A stretch of DNA of 64,000 nucleotides. It comes from Hevea brasiliensis (taxonomy: Eukaryota > Streptophyta > Magnoliopsida > Malpighiales > Euphorbiaceae). The stretch spans positions 49,124,762 through 49,188,761 of the forward strand of contig NC_079509.1 in the NCBI RefSeq assembly GCF_030052815.1, read 5' to 3'. Below are positions 24,020 through 34,580 of this stretch, one piece after another; positions within the stretch are counted from its first letter, which is position 1; the number at the start of each line of letters is the position of its first letter. The translations under genes and the position numbers were made by a program. The notes beneath the pieces are model-generated. The model saw only the letters and a list, made by a program, of their open reading frames with translations. It was not told where the DNA came from and ran no database searches.

Positions 24020-24880
24020 TTGGCTATTACAAAAAATGTTGTAAATGAAGTAAACATGCTTGAAAAAGAATTTGAAGTTGATAGAAAATTTTTGCATGAT
24101 GATTTTTATGCTCCTCACAACCATAAAAAGAAATTATGGTTTTTCAATACTTTTATGGAACAAAGAAAAAAAATACAAGAAAATTTTTATGAATTTGTAC
24201 ATCGATATAAAGTTCATATTTTATTTTTTGATTGGTTTGAAATGTATGCTTTTCAAAACAACATTTCATATCCATTTTTTAAAACTTTCAAAAAGTCCAA
24301 AAAATCTATAAACCCTGTTACTATTAGGAATAAAACTCCTGAATGAGAAATTTCGAATGGGAGGAAAATAGAGTATGAACATCCTCCTCTTAGAAAAATA
24401 AAAATTCCCCATTTAGACAAATCTGTAGAAGCAGCCCCTCACAAAAATATAAATAAAGATAATTCTGTGAATATAAAAAATATTATTCAATAGAATAATT
24501 TTACAAATGCTCATTTGTATATCATAGGTAAGCAATTACAAAAAATTGAACAAGCCCAACAGGCTATGGTTTTCCACGTTGAAACTAAGCCTGATACAAA
24601 ATTAAAAAATCTAGTCTTCAAACCTTCCAAGTCTCCAAAAATAGTTAAAAGGATTACAAAATAATAATCAATCTGAATTTATAAAAGCTTTAAAAAACTT
24701 GCAAACTAGGCTAGAAGCTGCGACTTCTACTCCAGTTGTGACTTCTCAAAGAAGTGTCAATATAATAGAGAAAGATTCAGATGTTCAAAGCCAAAAAAAT
24801 TAGTCCGTACAAAACGAGGAGATCCAATCTCAAAAAAATTTACAAATCAATAGGCTTTATTGGCTACGAGTAGCATCGCC
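24020..24880 (+). pseudogene. viral linker region between movement and coat domains, copy 1
   Basis: The frame contains PHNHKKKLWFFNTFMEQRKK and ILFFDWFEMYAF, both shared with the same region of copy 2. Rich in charged and aromatic residues. I do not know the role; it lies where related viruses have a poorly conserved spacer. After 24346 it is broken by stops and frame changes. Confidence 0.5.
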
Positions 24881-26042
24881 CCTTCCAATAACAGCTCTAG
24901 ACTTAGGTATAGAAAATAGACCTAAAATCTTAATTCAGTCTAAATTCAATGCCTCTACCATCTATGAATGGAATATAGATGGTATGTCTAAATACAACAT
25001 CTTGAATTTGCTCCAGAAATGACCATGACAGTAAATGCTTATAAAACCCAAATTGGAACCCCAAATAGAGCTATTGCTAAACTCTTCATTGCAGGATTCT
25101 CAAGACAGCTCAAAGGATGGTGGGATTATCATCTCACGTACCTACAACAATCTTAGATTTTAGATTCTATACAAACTCAAGAAGATGGTACGCTTATTCT
25201 TAATGAGTTAGGATAAACAATCCCAAATGTAGTAGCCACCTTGATTGTAATAATTTCCTTACATTTCGTAGGTGATCCGTCTTTTCTTAAGGATAAAAAT
25301 GCCGAAGTCCTTTCAAATCTTAGATGTAAAAAACTAAGTGATTTTCAGTATTACAAAAACACTTTTCTTACTAGGGTAATACTTAGAGAAGATTCTAATC
25401 AACCCTTTTAAAAAGAAAAATTCCTTGCAGGACTTCCAACCCTTTTAGGAGAAAGAGTTAGGAATAAGATCAAGGAAGCATTTGGAATCCAAATCCCATA
25501 TAATCAATTAACCTATGGTGAACTAGTTAGTCTCACCCAAAAAGAAGGTTTAAAGATTTATTAGGATTTAAAGTTACAAAAATATTTAAAATGGGAAATG
25601 AAGAAAACTCGCCAATAGTTAGAATCTTTCTGCAGACAATTCGAAATAGGAATAAAAAATCCTACTCCAGATTGTGGAGAAAGTTGTGGCAAAAAATCTT
25701 ATAAAAAATCATCCAAAAAATATAAAACCCTTTCAAAACCTGAAAAAGATCCTTATTACAAAAAAAATTCAAAGAAGACTAGTAAATCTAGTTCTAAATC
25801 CAAAACAAATCTCAGAAGTCTTACTTGCTATAAGTGTGGAAAAAAATGTCATACTTTAAATTATTGCAAGCTAAATAAAAAACTTCATGAACTACAATTG
25901 GAGGAAAAAGTTATTAATAAAATAACTGCTTTTCTAGTTGAAACTAGAAGTGAGTCCAACTCTTCTGAACTCATAGATAGTGAAGAAAATGAATTAATTA
26001 TAAGTTCATCACCCAGTTCAAATTCTGATACAGAAAATGAGA
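24881..26042 (+). pseudogene. viral coat-protein region with CCHC zinc knuckle, copy 1
   Basis: Reads GFSRQLKGWWDYHLTYL, HFVGDPSFLKDKNAEVLSN and IPYNQLTYGELVSLTQKEGL, each with a close match in copies 2 and 3. A basic Lys/Ser region then leads to CYKCGKKCHTLNYCK (CX2CX4HX4C, near 25828-25870), the nucleic-acid-binding knuckle of pararetroviral and retroviral capsid proteins. Stops at several Gln, Trp or Tyr-like positions and one frame change near 25010 break it. A segment with DSNQPF, absent from copy 2, shows that the two copies are not the same sequence. Confidence 0.7.
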
Positions 26043-26656
26043 ACTAAATTAAAAATAAATATTCTTTCAAAAGATCAAAAGCTGCTCCTAGAAATTCTTG
26101 CACAAGTTCAGGATCCTCAACTGCAAAAGGAATTTTTAGATAAACTTTTAAAATCTTTTGAAGAAAAATCAATACAAAACTCTTCTATTCTACCTTCTGT
26201 TGGTAAGAACACATATGACCTTACAGCCATATTAGGTAGAAAGAAGATTCCAAAACAATCCACAATTTTAGTCCAAAGCAATCCACAATTTTAGTCCAAA
26301 GCCTTCAAGAAGAAATAAAAACAATAAAGGTTGAGTTAAAACAGCTCAAAGAAAAACAAACTGAAGATTCCAAAACGCTTCAATTTCTGCTTTCAAAACA
26401 AATCAAAGAAGAATCTAAAGAAGATGAAGAAAATAGTTAGGAAATTCAAAATCTTGAAAGATTTGAAAAAGCTCCAAAAGATTTTCTTTTCATTCTTAAT
26501 GAGATCACTTTTAGAAAATATTTGATAAAAATTACAATAGTTTTTTCAAAAGATTTCAAAATTGATACAATTATCTTGTTTGATACAGGTGCCGATTTAA
26601 ACTGTATTAAAGAAGGTATTATTCCAAAACATTTCTATAAAAGAAACAAAAGAAAA
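26043..26656 (+). pseudogene. viral aspartic protease, N-terminal part, copy 1
   Basis: A charged helical lead-in is followed by the active-site motif LFDTGADLNCIKEGIIPK (about 26577-26630), as in Caulimoviridae polyprotein proteases. The frame is cut off at 26656 by a solo LTR and resumes at 29315 or just after. It matches the copy 2 protease beginning near 34974. Confidence 0.7.
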
Positions 26657-29314
26657 TGTCACAACCCAACCTATGGGCCGGACCGGCACTAGGACCTGGG
26701 CCAGCCTAAAGCCCCCGAGGCCCGTAGTAAGCCTAACTGTTCATTAACCCAACTCTAAGGCCCATTTGGGCCCAATTTCAAGAAAACAAACGGACAGAGT
26801 CCGGCCATAAAATGGACTTTCCAACGGGGAGTTTTTGACTCACCCGACCTGTAAACACAATATATAGTCAATTGGGGAGCTCAGCTCACCCTCCACATAC
26901 TCATAAACATAATAATAAATGGGAGCTCAGCTCCCTCATCCAATCCATCAAAACAGACATAGAATATTAAGTTTACAGGTCCAACATGATAATAATATTA
27001 CAGACCAAATTCAAATAATTACTGCTAACACATGCGGAAATTCTAGGAGTAAATAAAATTACACAAATATTGATAAATAACCTGCGAAGTAGAAAAGCAG
27101 GTTAACCCAGAATAAAATATCCTCCTGTGGCCTGTAAAAATTTTTGAACAGGAGTGAGCGTTCGACTCAGAGAGTAAAATATCAATTTTAACCATAATCT
27201 CTATAACTATCAAAAACTAATGCACCGTGTAGAGTGAAATGCAACATCAGCAATAAATTCACATCATAACATCAAAAAGGTAATTTGGAGCACTCACACA
27301 CCCTGTAATATCAATCGTAATATATGGGAGCTGATCCCCTATACAGCTCTCTTAAATCCAATCTGGTGCCAGCGAAGAACTCAGCTCGGACTTCCACTTA
27401 ATAACCAAATCGGGGTCCCAGCGAAGAACTCAAGCCGTGTCTACCCCGAAGGACTGGGTCCCAGCGAAGATCTCAAGCCGTGTCTACCCCTCGAAGGATC
27501 GGGTCCCAGCGAATTACTCAAGCTGTGACTACCCCATCCTATCCATAGTCCACACCACATCACACGCACGCCAACGCACGCACACTGCTCCAAATTACCA
27601 CAACAACATCCATGGCACATCAACAGTTATGAATGCAACATAAATTGTGCCTAGAGTTTAACTACATAAATATATGCATATAAGTGATGCATGGGCATAC
27701 TGAACATATAATAATATCGAAATTACAATTAAAATTAATATTTTACTCACAGACTTGACGATGGTCACTGAGGCGGCTGGGAGGAGGAAAAAGGCTATCC
27801 CGGCTCACCTGACAATTACATTACAATTATTTAATACAAATGACTCAATACAAATCAAGAAAATACCAAATACGTCCTAAGTCGTGCCGAAAATCCGGCA
27901 GAGTCTCCCCTATACCTAGGACCTACCCAACCTGCAAAAGGGCTCAAAACACACTTCTATATTCACAATCCATATATCCACAACTCAATCACATCACACA
28001 GCCTCTCCTGGGCCCATCAAATCAATCATCCATCACAATATGTAAAATTTCAATTTAGTCCTTATAATTGATCATTTTTGCAAAAACTGCCCAAACAAGC
28101 TCTAAAAATTTGCCCCGCGGTCCCTAGCAATATTACTAGGCTATTGCAAAAAGAATCATAATTTTCTAAGCTACCACGAATATTTTATGGATTTTTAATC
28201 CTATTTAAGCACTAGAAAATTACGAAAAAGCAAGGTTCGGGTTTACCTTTGCCAATTCCGACTTCGGGGACGCGCTCGGGACGTCTGACAATGGGGGAGT
28301 AGCCAAAACCTCGGTCCAATTCGGAGACTTTTCCGGTAACGGGTCTGTCTGGCTGGAATTTCGCAGACCCGGTCAACTGTCGAATTTCCGCGAATCGAGG
28401 ATACCTACACGAAGCCCATAACACGGGGGTTAGTACATAAATTTTTCAGAATTTTCTAAGCTCATTTAATGCTCGGAAAAATACTGCAAAGTTTCGTGGG
28501 ACCCACCGAAAAACGGTGTCGGAAAAATTCGAAATTTATGTCGTTGCGAAGCTCTCGACGAATGAAGCGTGATGGTAGCCTCGGTTTTCTCGTGGGATTC
28601 ACGGTTTTCGAGAAATCTAGCCCAAAAGTCGAAATGGGCTAAAAACTTCCCGAGCAAAAATTGGACAAACCGCTCGATGGATTTCGGCGTTCTTGGTGTC
28701 TATGGAAAGCTCTCGCCGAGTAGATGATTTTAGACACAAGACCCGGTCCAATTGGTGGCCGGATCGGCCGGATTTGGCCGGGGAAGCCGAAACGCCGCGC
28801 GCGCAGGGGAGGGGCGTTCGCGCGCGTTTCCGGCCGTTTGGGGCGGCGGCCGGGGGAGGCGGCGCGCGAGGGGATGCAGGGGAGGCGGCAGGGGAGGGGA
28901 GGGGAGGAGAGAGAAAAGAGAGAGAAAAGGGAGAGGGAACGACGCGCGCGGGGAAGAAAAAGGGAAGAATGAAAAGGCCAGTCCGATTCGACCGGTCCGA
29001 TCCGGTCTGGTTCGATTGGGCCGGTTCGATTCAGAATACAAAATTTTGAATTTTTACTCTACCTCGGGACCGAAAACGAGGTCCAAAAATTCCGAAAAAA
29101 TTTCAGAAAACTCAGAAAAATACATAGACTCCAAATATATTTTTAGTTTTGCCACGTGGTCTTTAAATTAATTTTTAAAAATCATCAAAGTTTATATTTT
29201 CGGAAAATCGAACCCGATTTTTAAAATCCGAAAAATCTCAAAAAAATTCCTAAAATTTAAATAAAATTAAAATACCAAAAATGCTCATAAAATTTAAAAT
29301 TTTGGGGTGTTACA
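26657..29314 (-). mobile_element. solo LTR of a Tekay-like element nested in viral copy 1
   Basis: On the minus strand it starts TGTAACACCCC and ends GGTTGTGACA. The 5-base duplication GAAAA lies at 26652-26656 and 29315-29319. There is no internal region, primer site or second LTR, so this is a solo LTR of 2658 bp, presumably left by LTR-LTR recombination. It splits the viral protease. Bases 28690-29040 are strongly GC-rich with GCGC runs, unlike the rest of the window. Open frames over that patch are composition artefacts. Confidence 0.9.
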
Positions 29315-29625
29315 GAAAACTTATCAGCTGTAAACAATTCCAAAATAAGAATCATATACAAAACTGAAGCTTCAATAGCTAATTCAAATCTTCTTCTAAA
29401 AACTTTATTTGTTTTAGTAAGAGATATAAATCATAGTGTTATTTTAGGGACGCTATTCATTAATTTGATAACTTCTTATAAAGTAAACTATGATAGTATT
29501 TCTTTTAAAACAAGAAATCAAAATCTTATTTTCCCTTTTATTGAAAAACCCACAACAAAGAAATTGAATATCATAAAAGCTTATTCCATTTATGATAATC
29601 AAATAAATGTTTTGATGCAGGGAAC
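29315..29625 (+). pseudogene. viral aspartic protease, C-terminal part, copy 1
   Basis: Continues the protease after the solo LTR. It contains NHSVILGTLFINLITSYKVNY and LIFPFIEKPTTKKLNIIKA, matching VILGTPFINLITPYALNY and IVFPFIEKPQTRNLHIIKA of copy 2. Similarity stops at NQIN, where copy 2 goes on into reverse transcriptase and copy 1 does not. I infer a deletion of the RT and RNase H coding sequence here. Confidence 0.65.
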
Positions 29626-30350
29626 AAGACAATATTTCCAAAAAGATATTTGTTTACAAAATAATTTTGATTTCAAAAATCAATTTCCTGGTTATTACTT
29701 GTTTCAAACTAATACTTGTGAGTTTTTGTTGGTGGCAGAATCTTCAAACAGTGGTGATTTGGTCCACTTTAGACCCATAGTTCTTTCAAAAACTCCTACT
29801 CAGAAATTCAGAATTAACGTAGCCAGAACTGCATACTCCATCAGAAAGGCACCAATGTTTATTGGATAATCTTTGGACTTTAATACAAAACAAGAGATTA
29901 GGAGTAACAACTCTCAATGCTCTTTATATTGAGTTTGAAGAAACTAAGGATTCTAGTATAAAAATACAAAAGTAAAGGACTGAAGGCCTAGGATCCTTGC
30001 TAGATTCTAGTGTAAAATTACCATTGGCCCCACTGGTCAATGTGAAAAACTACCACCATAGTGAGGTCTTTTTTGCTTCACTTGGTGCAAATAGGTCCTT
30101 AAAACAATTTCAAGCCTGGTGTCTTGAGAAGAAATTCAGACAATAGGTTCTCAATGGTCTTCCTCAAGAGATCCATGAAAAAATCCTTCAAATTTTCAAT
30201 TTTTCCATCTTCCAAGATCCTTTCAAAAATCTCTTAGAGAGCATCCCATCCTTTCAAAACAAATTCTCTTCCAAAACCAGAGGTAAAGAAGGAGCAAGAA
30301 GGTCATTATCCATCCTTCCCAACCTCTGCCTCATTTTAAAACCTTTGTAA
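29626..30350 (+). pseudogene. unrecognised viral coding region, present in copies 1 and 3 but not in copy 2
   Basis: The first part (frame ending at 29869) has QFPGYYLFQTNTCEFLLVAE and FRINVARTAYSIRKAP. A second frame then runs to TAA at about 30348-30350 with two internal stops and contains GVTTLNALYIEFEETKDSS, SEVFFASLGANRSLKQFQAW and LNGLPQEIHEKILQIF. Its 3' part recurs in inverted copy 3 near 41150-41340. I know no family for it. It may belong to another viral ORF, for example from a second genome component or a related virus, joined here after the protease. Confidence 0.4.
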
Positions 30351-30535
30351 TTTCTTTGTAGTAAATACTAGGAAGCTCAGGTGCTGGTTTGTAATACCTA
30401 CCAGGAATTACAATCTCCAAAACCTCTTTGTACAAAACTTTCAAAAGTTTATAAAATTTCAAAGTAAGTTCTTTCAAATCTCTTTACAAAATTACAAATA
30501 ATTATGTTTACATGATTATGGCTGGTTATACTGCC

Positions 30536-30593
<58 letters not shown>

Positions 30594-30740
30594 TTTTCAT
30601 ACATTTAAATTCATTTCTGTTTATTTTTGCTCTTTCTTTTATATTTTGTGTATTTCTTTAATTGTTTATCTATTTTTCAAGATTTAGAGAGCAGTTTCTT
30701 TGCTATTAGCGATTCCCCCTCTCGGTCCGTGGGTGTCCTT
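30351..30740 (+). other. viral leader region, 3' end of copy 1
   Basis: Non-coding. It carries GGCTGGTTATACTGCC, a (TA)n tract (30539-30591), then a T-rich stretch ending GCGATTCCCCCTCTCGGTCC and GTGGGTGTCCTT, exactly where the primer site would begin. The last 150 bases recur inverted at 31183-31332. Confidence 0.6.
30539..30591. repeat. (TA)n microsatellite in viral leader
   Basis: About 26 TA units, forming the outer end of the left arm of the inverted repeat. Confidence 0.95.
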
Positions 30741-31182
30741 AGATTTTAGCAAATGCAAATTGATCCAAAAGATAGATAGAAAACTGCATTCACAGTTCCC
30801 TTTGGACAATATGAATGGAAAGTCATGCCTTTTCGTTTGAAAAATGCTCCATCAGAATTCCAAAGGACTATGAATGAAATTTTTAATCCATATTCAAAAT
30901 TCTGTATAGTTTATATAGATGATATTCTTGTATTTTCAGAATCAATTGAATAACATTTTAAACACTTAAGAACATTCTTCTTTATTACAAAACAAATGGT
31001 CTAGCTGTTTCAAAATAAAAAATTTCTCTCTTCTAAACCAGGGTAAGGTTTCTAGGTTATTACATTTCCCAGGGAACCATTACTCTAATAGAAAGAAGCT
31101 TAGAATTTGCAAACAAATTTTCTGATAAAATCTTAGATAAAACTCAGTTATAAAGATTTCTAGGTAGCTTGAATTATGTCTT
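30741..31182 (+). pseudogene. reverse-transcriptase fragment between inverted viral leader arms
   Basis: Reads KTAFTVPFGQYEWKVMPF, LKNAPSEFQRTMNEIFNP and FCIVYIDDILVFSESIE, the palm domain of a Caulimoviridae RT with the YIDD catalytic motif. The match starts inside the FWQ..I..KDR motif and ends near LNYVL of copy 2. Four or more stops interrupt it. Both ends abut viral leader ends that stop at GTGTCCTT. It may be the RT piece missing from copy 1. Confidence 0.75.
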
Positions 31183-31329
31183 AAGGACACCCACGGGCTG
31201 AGAGGGGGAATCGCTAACAGTAAAGAAACTACTCTCTAAATCTTGAAAAATAGATAAATAATTAAAGAAATACACAAAATATAAAAGAAAGAACAGAAAT
31301 AAACAAAAATTAATTTAAATGTATGAAAA

Positions 31330-31399
<70 letters not shown>
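31183..31399 (-). repeat. inverted viral leader arm with (TA)n
   Basis: The reverse complement of 30592-30740 with few differences, starting AAGGACACCCACGG and ending in a 68-base (TA)n run at 31332-31399. With the left arm it could fold into a hairpin of about 150 paired bases plus TA around a 442-base loop. Copy 2 coding sequence begins right after the TA run. Confidence 0.8.
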
Positions 31400-31402
<3 letters not shown>

Positions 31403-32447
31403 CAAAAATCAATCTATTTCCAATTCTTCTACCTCTGGGACTGGAGAAAAGATAGTCAACAGTGAAGAATTAATTATTGAAGACTTTGAAAAAGCAATAG
31501 ATAATTAGGAACTTCCTAAAGTCCAGAAAGATCAGATCCATAAACAAAGCAAGTTTAACTTCCTTACCAAAACTGATCATACCATTAAAACTGAGGAAAG
31601 AGACATTCCAATCACAAAGCCTTTTGAAATCATTAAGCTTTTAACTTCTGCTTCCTTAAAAAAACACAAAGCCAAAGGTTACAACTATGTCCATATAGGG
31701 TTAGTTCAGGTAGGAATCAAGCCCTCAACGAAAGAAGGTCTGAACACTTCCATCTTAGCTGTTCTAACAGATGCTCGCTTCTATGACTTCCAAGATTCTT
31801 TGCTTAGTTCTGTTGAGTCTAGTCTTTGCACTGGTCCAATTTCTTTTGAATGTTATCCAAACTTAACTGTTTCTTTAAATGATAAAAATTTGCTTTATAG
31901 TCTTATTTTGCAAATTAAAACTCATAATTATAAAATGCTTCCTGGATCTATTCCTGCTGCTTTGATTTTTAAAGTTCATTACAAAGCCATGATGACTGCT
32001 TTTGCTTCTAAAGTTCTTATTCACAGTCAGAAAGGAGAAACTCTCCTCCTTCAAACTGATCTTACCAGAGCCAATGCTGTTATTCCTAAAGCCATCAAAT
32101 GGAATGAAGTCTCACTACCTGAAGACTGCATCCTAGAAGGAGCCACAAGACCACAACCACTGCCTCCACCTAGCCCAAATACCCAGTTTAAATAAATTGC
32201 CCAGTTCCCTGACGGAAAAGTAAAACTCTCTTTTGCTAGAAAACCCCCAACTTCTAGAAGATCTTTTGATGCTACCTCTTCCTCTGGAACTATAGACCTA
32301 GGAAGAATCTCACAACTACCTACTGTCATAGATCTACCCCTAACCAGAACGCCCTCTGTAGTTAATTATCCAACAACTGCAGAACACTTTAGTCGAATCC
32401 CAGATCTACCTAGACACTCAATTTCAGACATACCAAGAACAACTTCA
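31400..32447 (+). pseudogene. viral N-terminal and movement-protein region, copy 2
   Basis: Contains EELIIEDFEKAIDN, then TAG at 31506-31508, then a 30K-type movement core: LNTSILAVLTDARFYDFQDS, TGPISFECYPNLTVSLND and QIKTHNYKMLPGSIPAAL, and further on KGETLLLQTDLTRANAV. A second stop (TAA, 32193-32195) follows PSPNTQFK. All pieces share one frame. Copy 1 has coding triplets at these stop positions, and single C-to-T type changes explain them. Role inferred from family: plasmodesmal movement protein. Confidence 0.7.
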
Positions 32448-33302
32448 ATGCAAACTGCTGACTTTTCAACTACCATTCCACGACCTGTCTATTCTACTCC
32501 TAAAGAACAACCCAGACCAACATCTCCAACCTTCTCCTCTGTGATTGAGAATATAGAATCTGAACTGAATGTTCTTCAAAAAGATTTTCAGATTAACAAA
32601 GCTTATCTTCAAAAAGATTTTTATGGCCCTCATAATCATAAGAAAAAACTTTGGTTTTTCCAAAAGTTCATGGATTAAAGGCAGGAAATCCAAGAGAAAT
32701 TTTATGCATTCCTTCATGAGCATCAAATGCATATTTTCTTCTTTGATTGGTTTGAAAAATATGCTTCTGAAAATCATCTGGAATATCTTTTTGCTTCTAA
32801 AACCTTAAACCCATTTTCTGAAACAACTTCCTGGCAAACTTCAAAAGGAGAATGGATTCAATCTGTCCATCCACCTCTCCGAGAACTTCAAATCAAACAC
32901 CTCAAAACCACCCTTACAGCTTCTCCTTTCAAACTTAAGAGTGAGAAGAACACTAAGAGAGATCTTGAAAATATCATCCAGCAGAGCAACTGGACCAATA
33001 GTCATCTTCATACTATTGGAAAATAGTTAAATGATCTCCAAAAGCAGATTCAGCACCCAACCACCATCATCGCCTCCACAGAAACAAAGATGAAAGCTCC
33101 AGCCTTTAAGCCTTTTGAAGTTTCAAAAAGCTCTCTGGCTAGCCTCCAACAAAAGAACAACGAAGAATTTCTACAAGCTATTCAGGATCGCCTGAACCAA
33201 CTTCCATCAACTTCTTCAAAGTCCAATGTCATCATTCCAGACACTCCTGAAGCCTCTGTCAATGGAATGGAACAACTGTCTGACGAAGAGAACGCCTTCT
33301 AA
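32448..33302 (+). pseudogene. viral linker region, copy 2
   Basis: The same frame continues with SSVIENIESELNVLQKDF, PHNHKKKLWFFQKFMD, MHIFFFDWFEKYASENH and LQQKNNEEFLQAIQDRLNQL, broken by TAA at 32676-32678, TAG at 33024-33026 and TAA at 33300-33302. Predicted largely helical by composition. Function unknown; corresponds to 24020-24880 of copy 1. Confidence 0.55.
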
Positions 33303-34580
33303 GAAGAAGGTCTTCCAAGAATATATAAAGTTCATTGGAAGAATCCTCAACAGCTTTACTATCCACGAGCCACTGCTCCAGATATTAACCTGGAAGATAA
33401 GCCGAGTGCCCTCTCCCAAAGCCGCTACAATGCTTCTTCTGTCTATGAATGGAACATAGATGGAATGTCAGAATACAATGTTCTCAACATTTTCCAACAA
33501 ATGACAATGGCCGCAAATGCCTATCGAACCCAGACAAGTACCACTGATCAAGCTATTACAGAACTTCTCATAGTAGGACTCTCAGGTCAACTAAAAGGAT
33601 GGTGGGATTACTATCTCACTTCCCTGCTGAAACTTGAGATTCTAAAGTCTGTTGAACTCGATGAAGATCAAAATTCGATACTTGATGAAAATGGAAGACC
33701 AATTCAAAATGTTGTTGCCACCCTTATCTTAGCCTTGACACTTCACTTTATCGGAGATCCTTCGCATCTCAAAGACAAGAATGCCGAGCTTCTTTCAAAT
33801 CTTCGGTGCAAAAAGCTTAGTGACTTCAAATGGTATAATCTACCATTTTGGAAGCAGAAATTCCTTGCTGGCCTCCCCCCTCTCCTTAGAGAAAAGGTTC
33901 GAAATAAGATCGAGGAACAGAACAACGAAAAAATTCCTTATGATCAGCTCACTTATGGAGAACTCATCAGTTTCACCCAGAAAGAAGGCTTGAAGATTTG
34001 CCAAGATCTTAAGCTACAGAAACAACTCAAATGGGAGCTCCATAAAACCAAAAAAGAACTTGAAACCTTCTGCCAACAATTCGATATTTCCTACCAAAAA
34101 CCATCTTCCTCTTCAACTTTCAAACCATGCACAGACTGTCAAACCATAAGACATCGCAAGCACAAAAAACACTTTTCTAAACAGAAAACCACCTACTACC
34201 AAGACAGACCTCCCAAAGGAAAGTCTTACAATAGAAAGTACCAAAAACCATCTCAAAGACCCTATGATCCCAATTCTACTCCCAAAAAAGATGTTACTTG
34301 CTATAGATGTGGCAAGAAAGGTCACATTGCAAAATATTGCAAGCTCAACAGGAGAATCCATGAGCTCCAACTTGAAGAAGAAACTTTGTATAAACTTGAA
34401 GCCCTTTTGCTTGAGTCTTCTGATTCTGAAGAAACTGTTTCAATTTCTTCAGAAGATAATCAGGCCCTCCAGCTTGATGAAGTCCTCTCTGACTCTTCTA
34501 CTTCTGATAAATCCGAAAAGCAACTGAATATGCTCACCAGAGATCAAAGGTTTATGCTTGATGTTATTCAACATATCTAA
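33303..34580 (+). pseudogene. viral coat-protein region with zinc knuckle, copy 2
   Basis: The frame is open from 33303 through 34577, including 370 codons without a stop from 33465. It reads GLSGQLKGWWDYYLTSL, HFIGDPSHLKDKNAELLSN and IPYDQLTYGELISFTQKEGL, then a Lys-rich stretch, then CYRCGKKGHIAKYCK (CX2CX4HX4C, about 34299-34343) and an acidic Ser-rich tail. Coat proteins of this family bind the pregenomic RNA through the knuckle and form the virion shell. TAA at 34578-34580 ends the segment; coding continues in the same frame. Confidence 0.75.

Larger units (their letters stand above)
22566..30740 (+). mobile_element. endogenous pararetrovirus copy 1 (Caulimoviridae, florendovirus/petuvirus type)
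   Basis: An integrated plant DNA virus remnant. It starts with GTCCATGGGTGTCCT just before a tRNA-Met primer site and ends with GTCCGTGGGTGTCCTT, so the two ends share about 16 bases. In order: leader, movement-protein region, linker, coat-protein region with zinc knuckle, aspartic protease (split by a solo LTR), a domain I do not recognise, and a 3' leader. Reverse transcriptase and RNase H are missing from the expected place. Many stops and several frameshifts make it non-functional. Genus is inferred from gene order. Confidence 0.8.

Noticed and set aside
22835..26294. Short open frames considered as separate host genes
   Set aside because: Their order and motifs match viral movement, coat and protease regions of copy 2, so they are pieces of one decayed viral ORF.
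28693..29171. Overlapping GC-rich open frames on both strands
   Set aside because: Low-complexity Arg/Gly or Pro/Ser translations of the GC-rich part of a solo LTR; no start context or motif.
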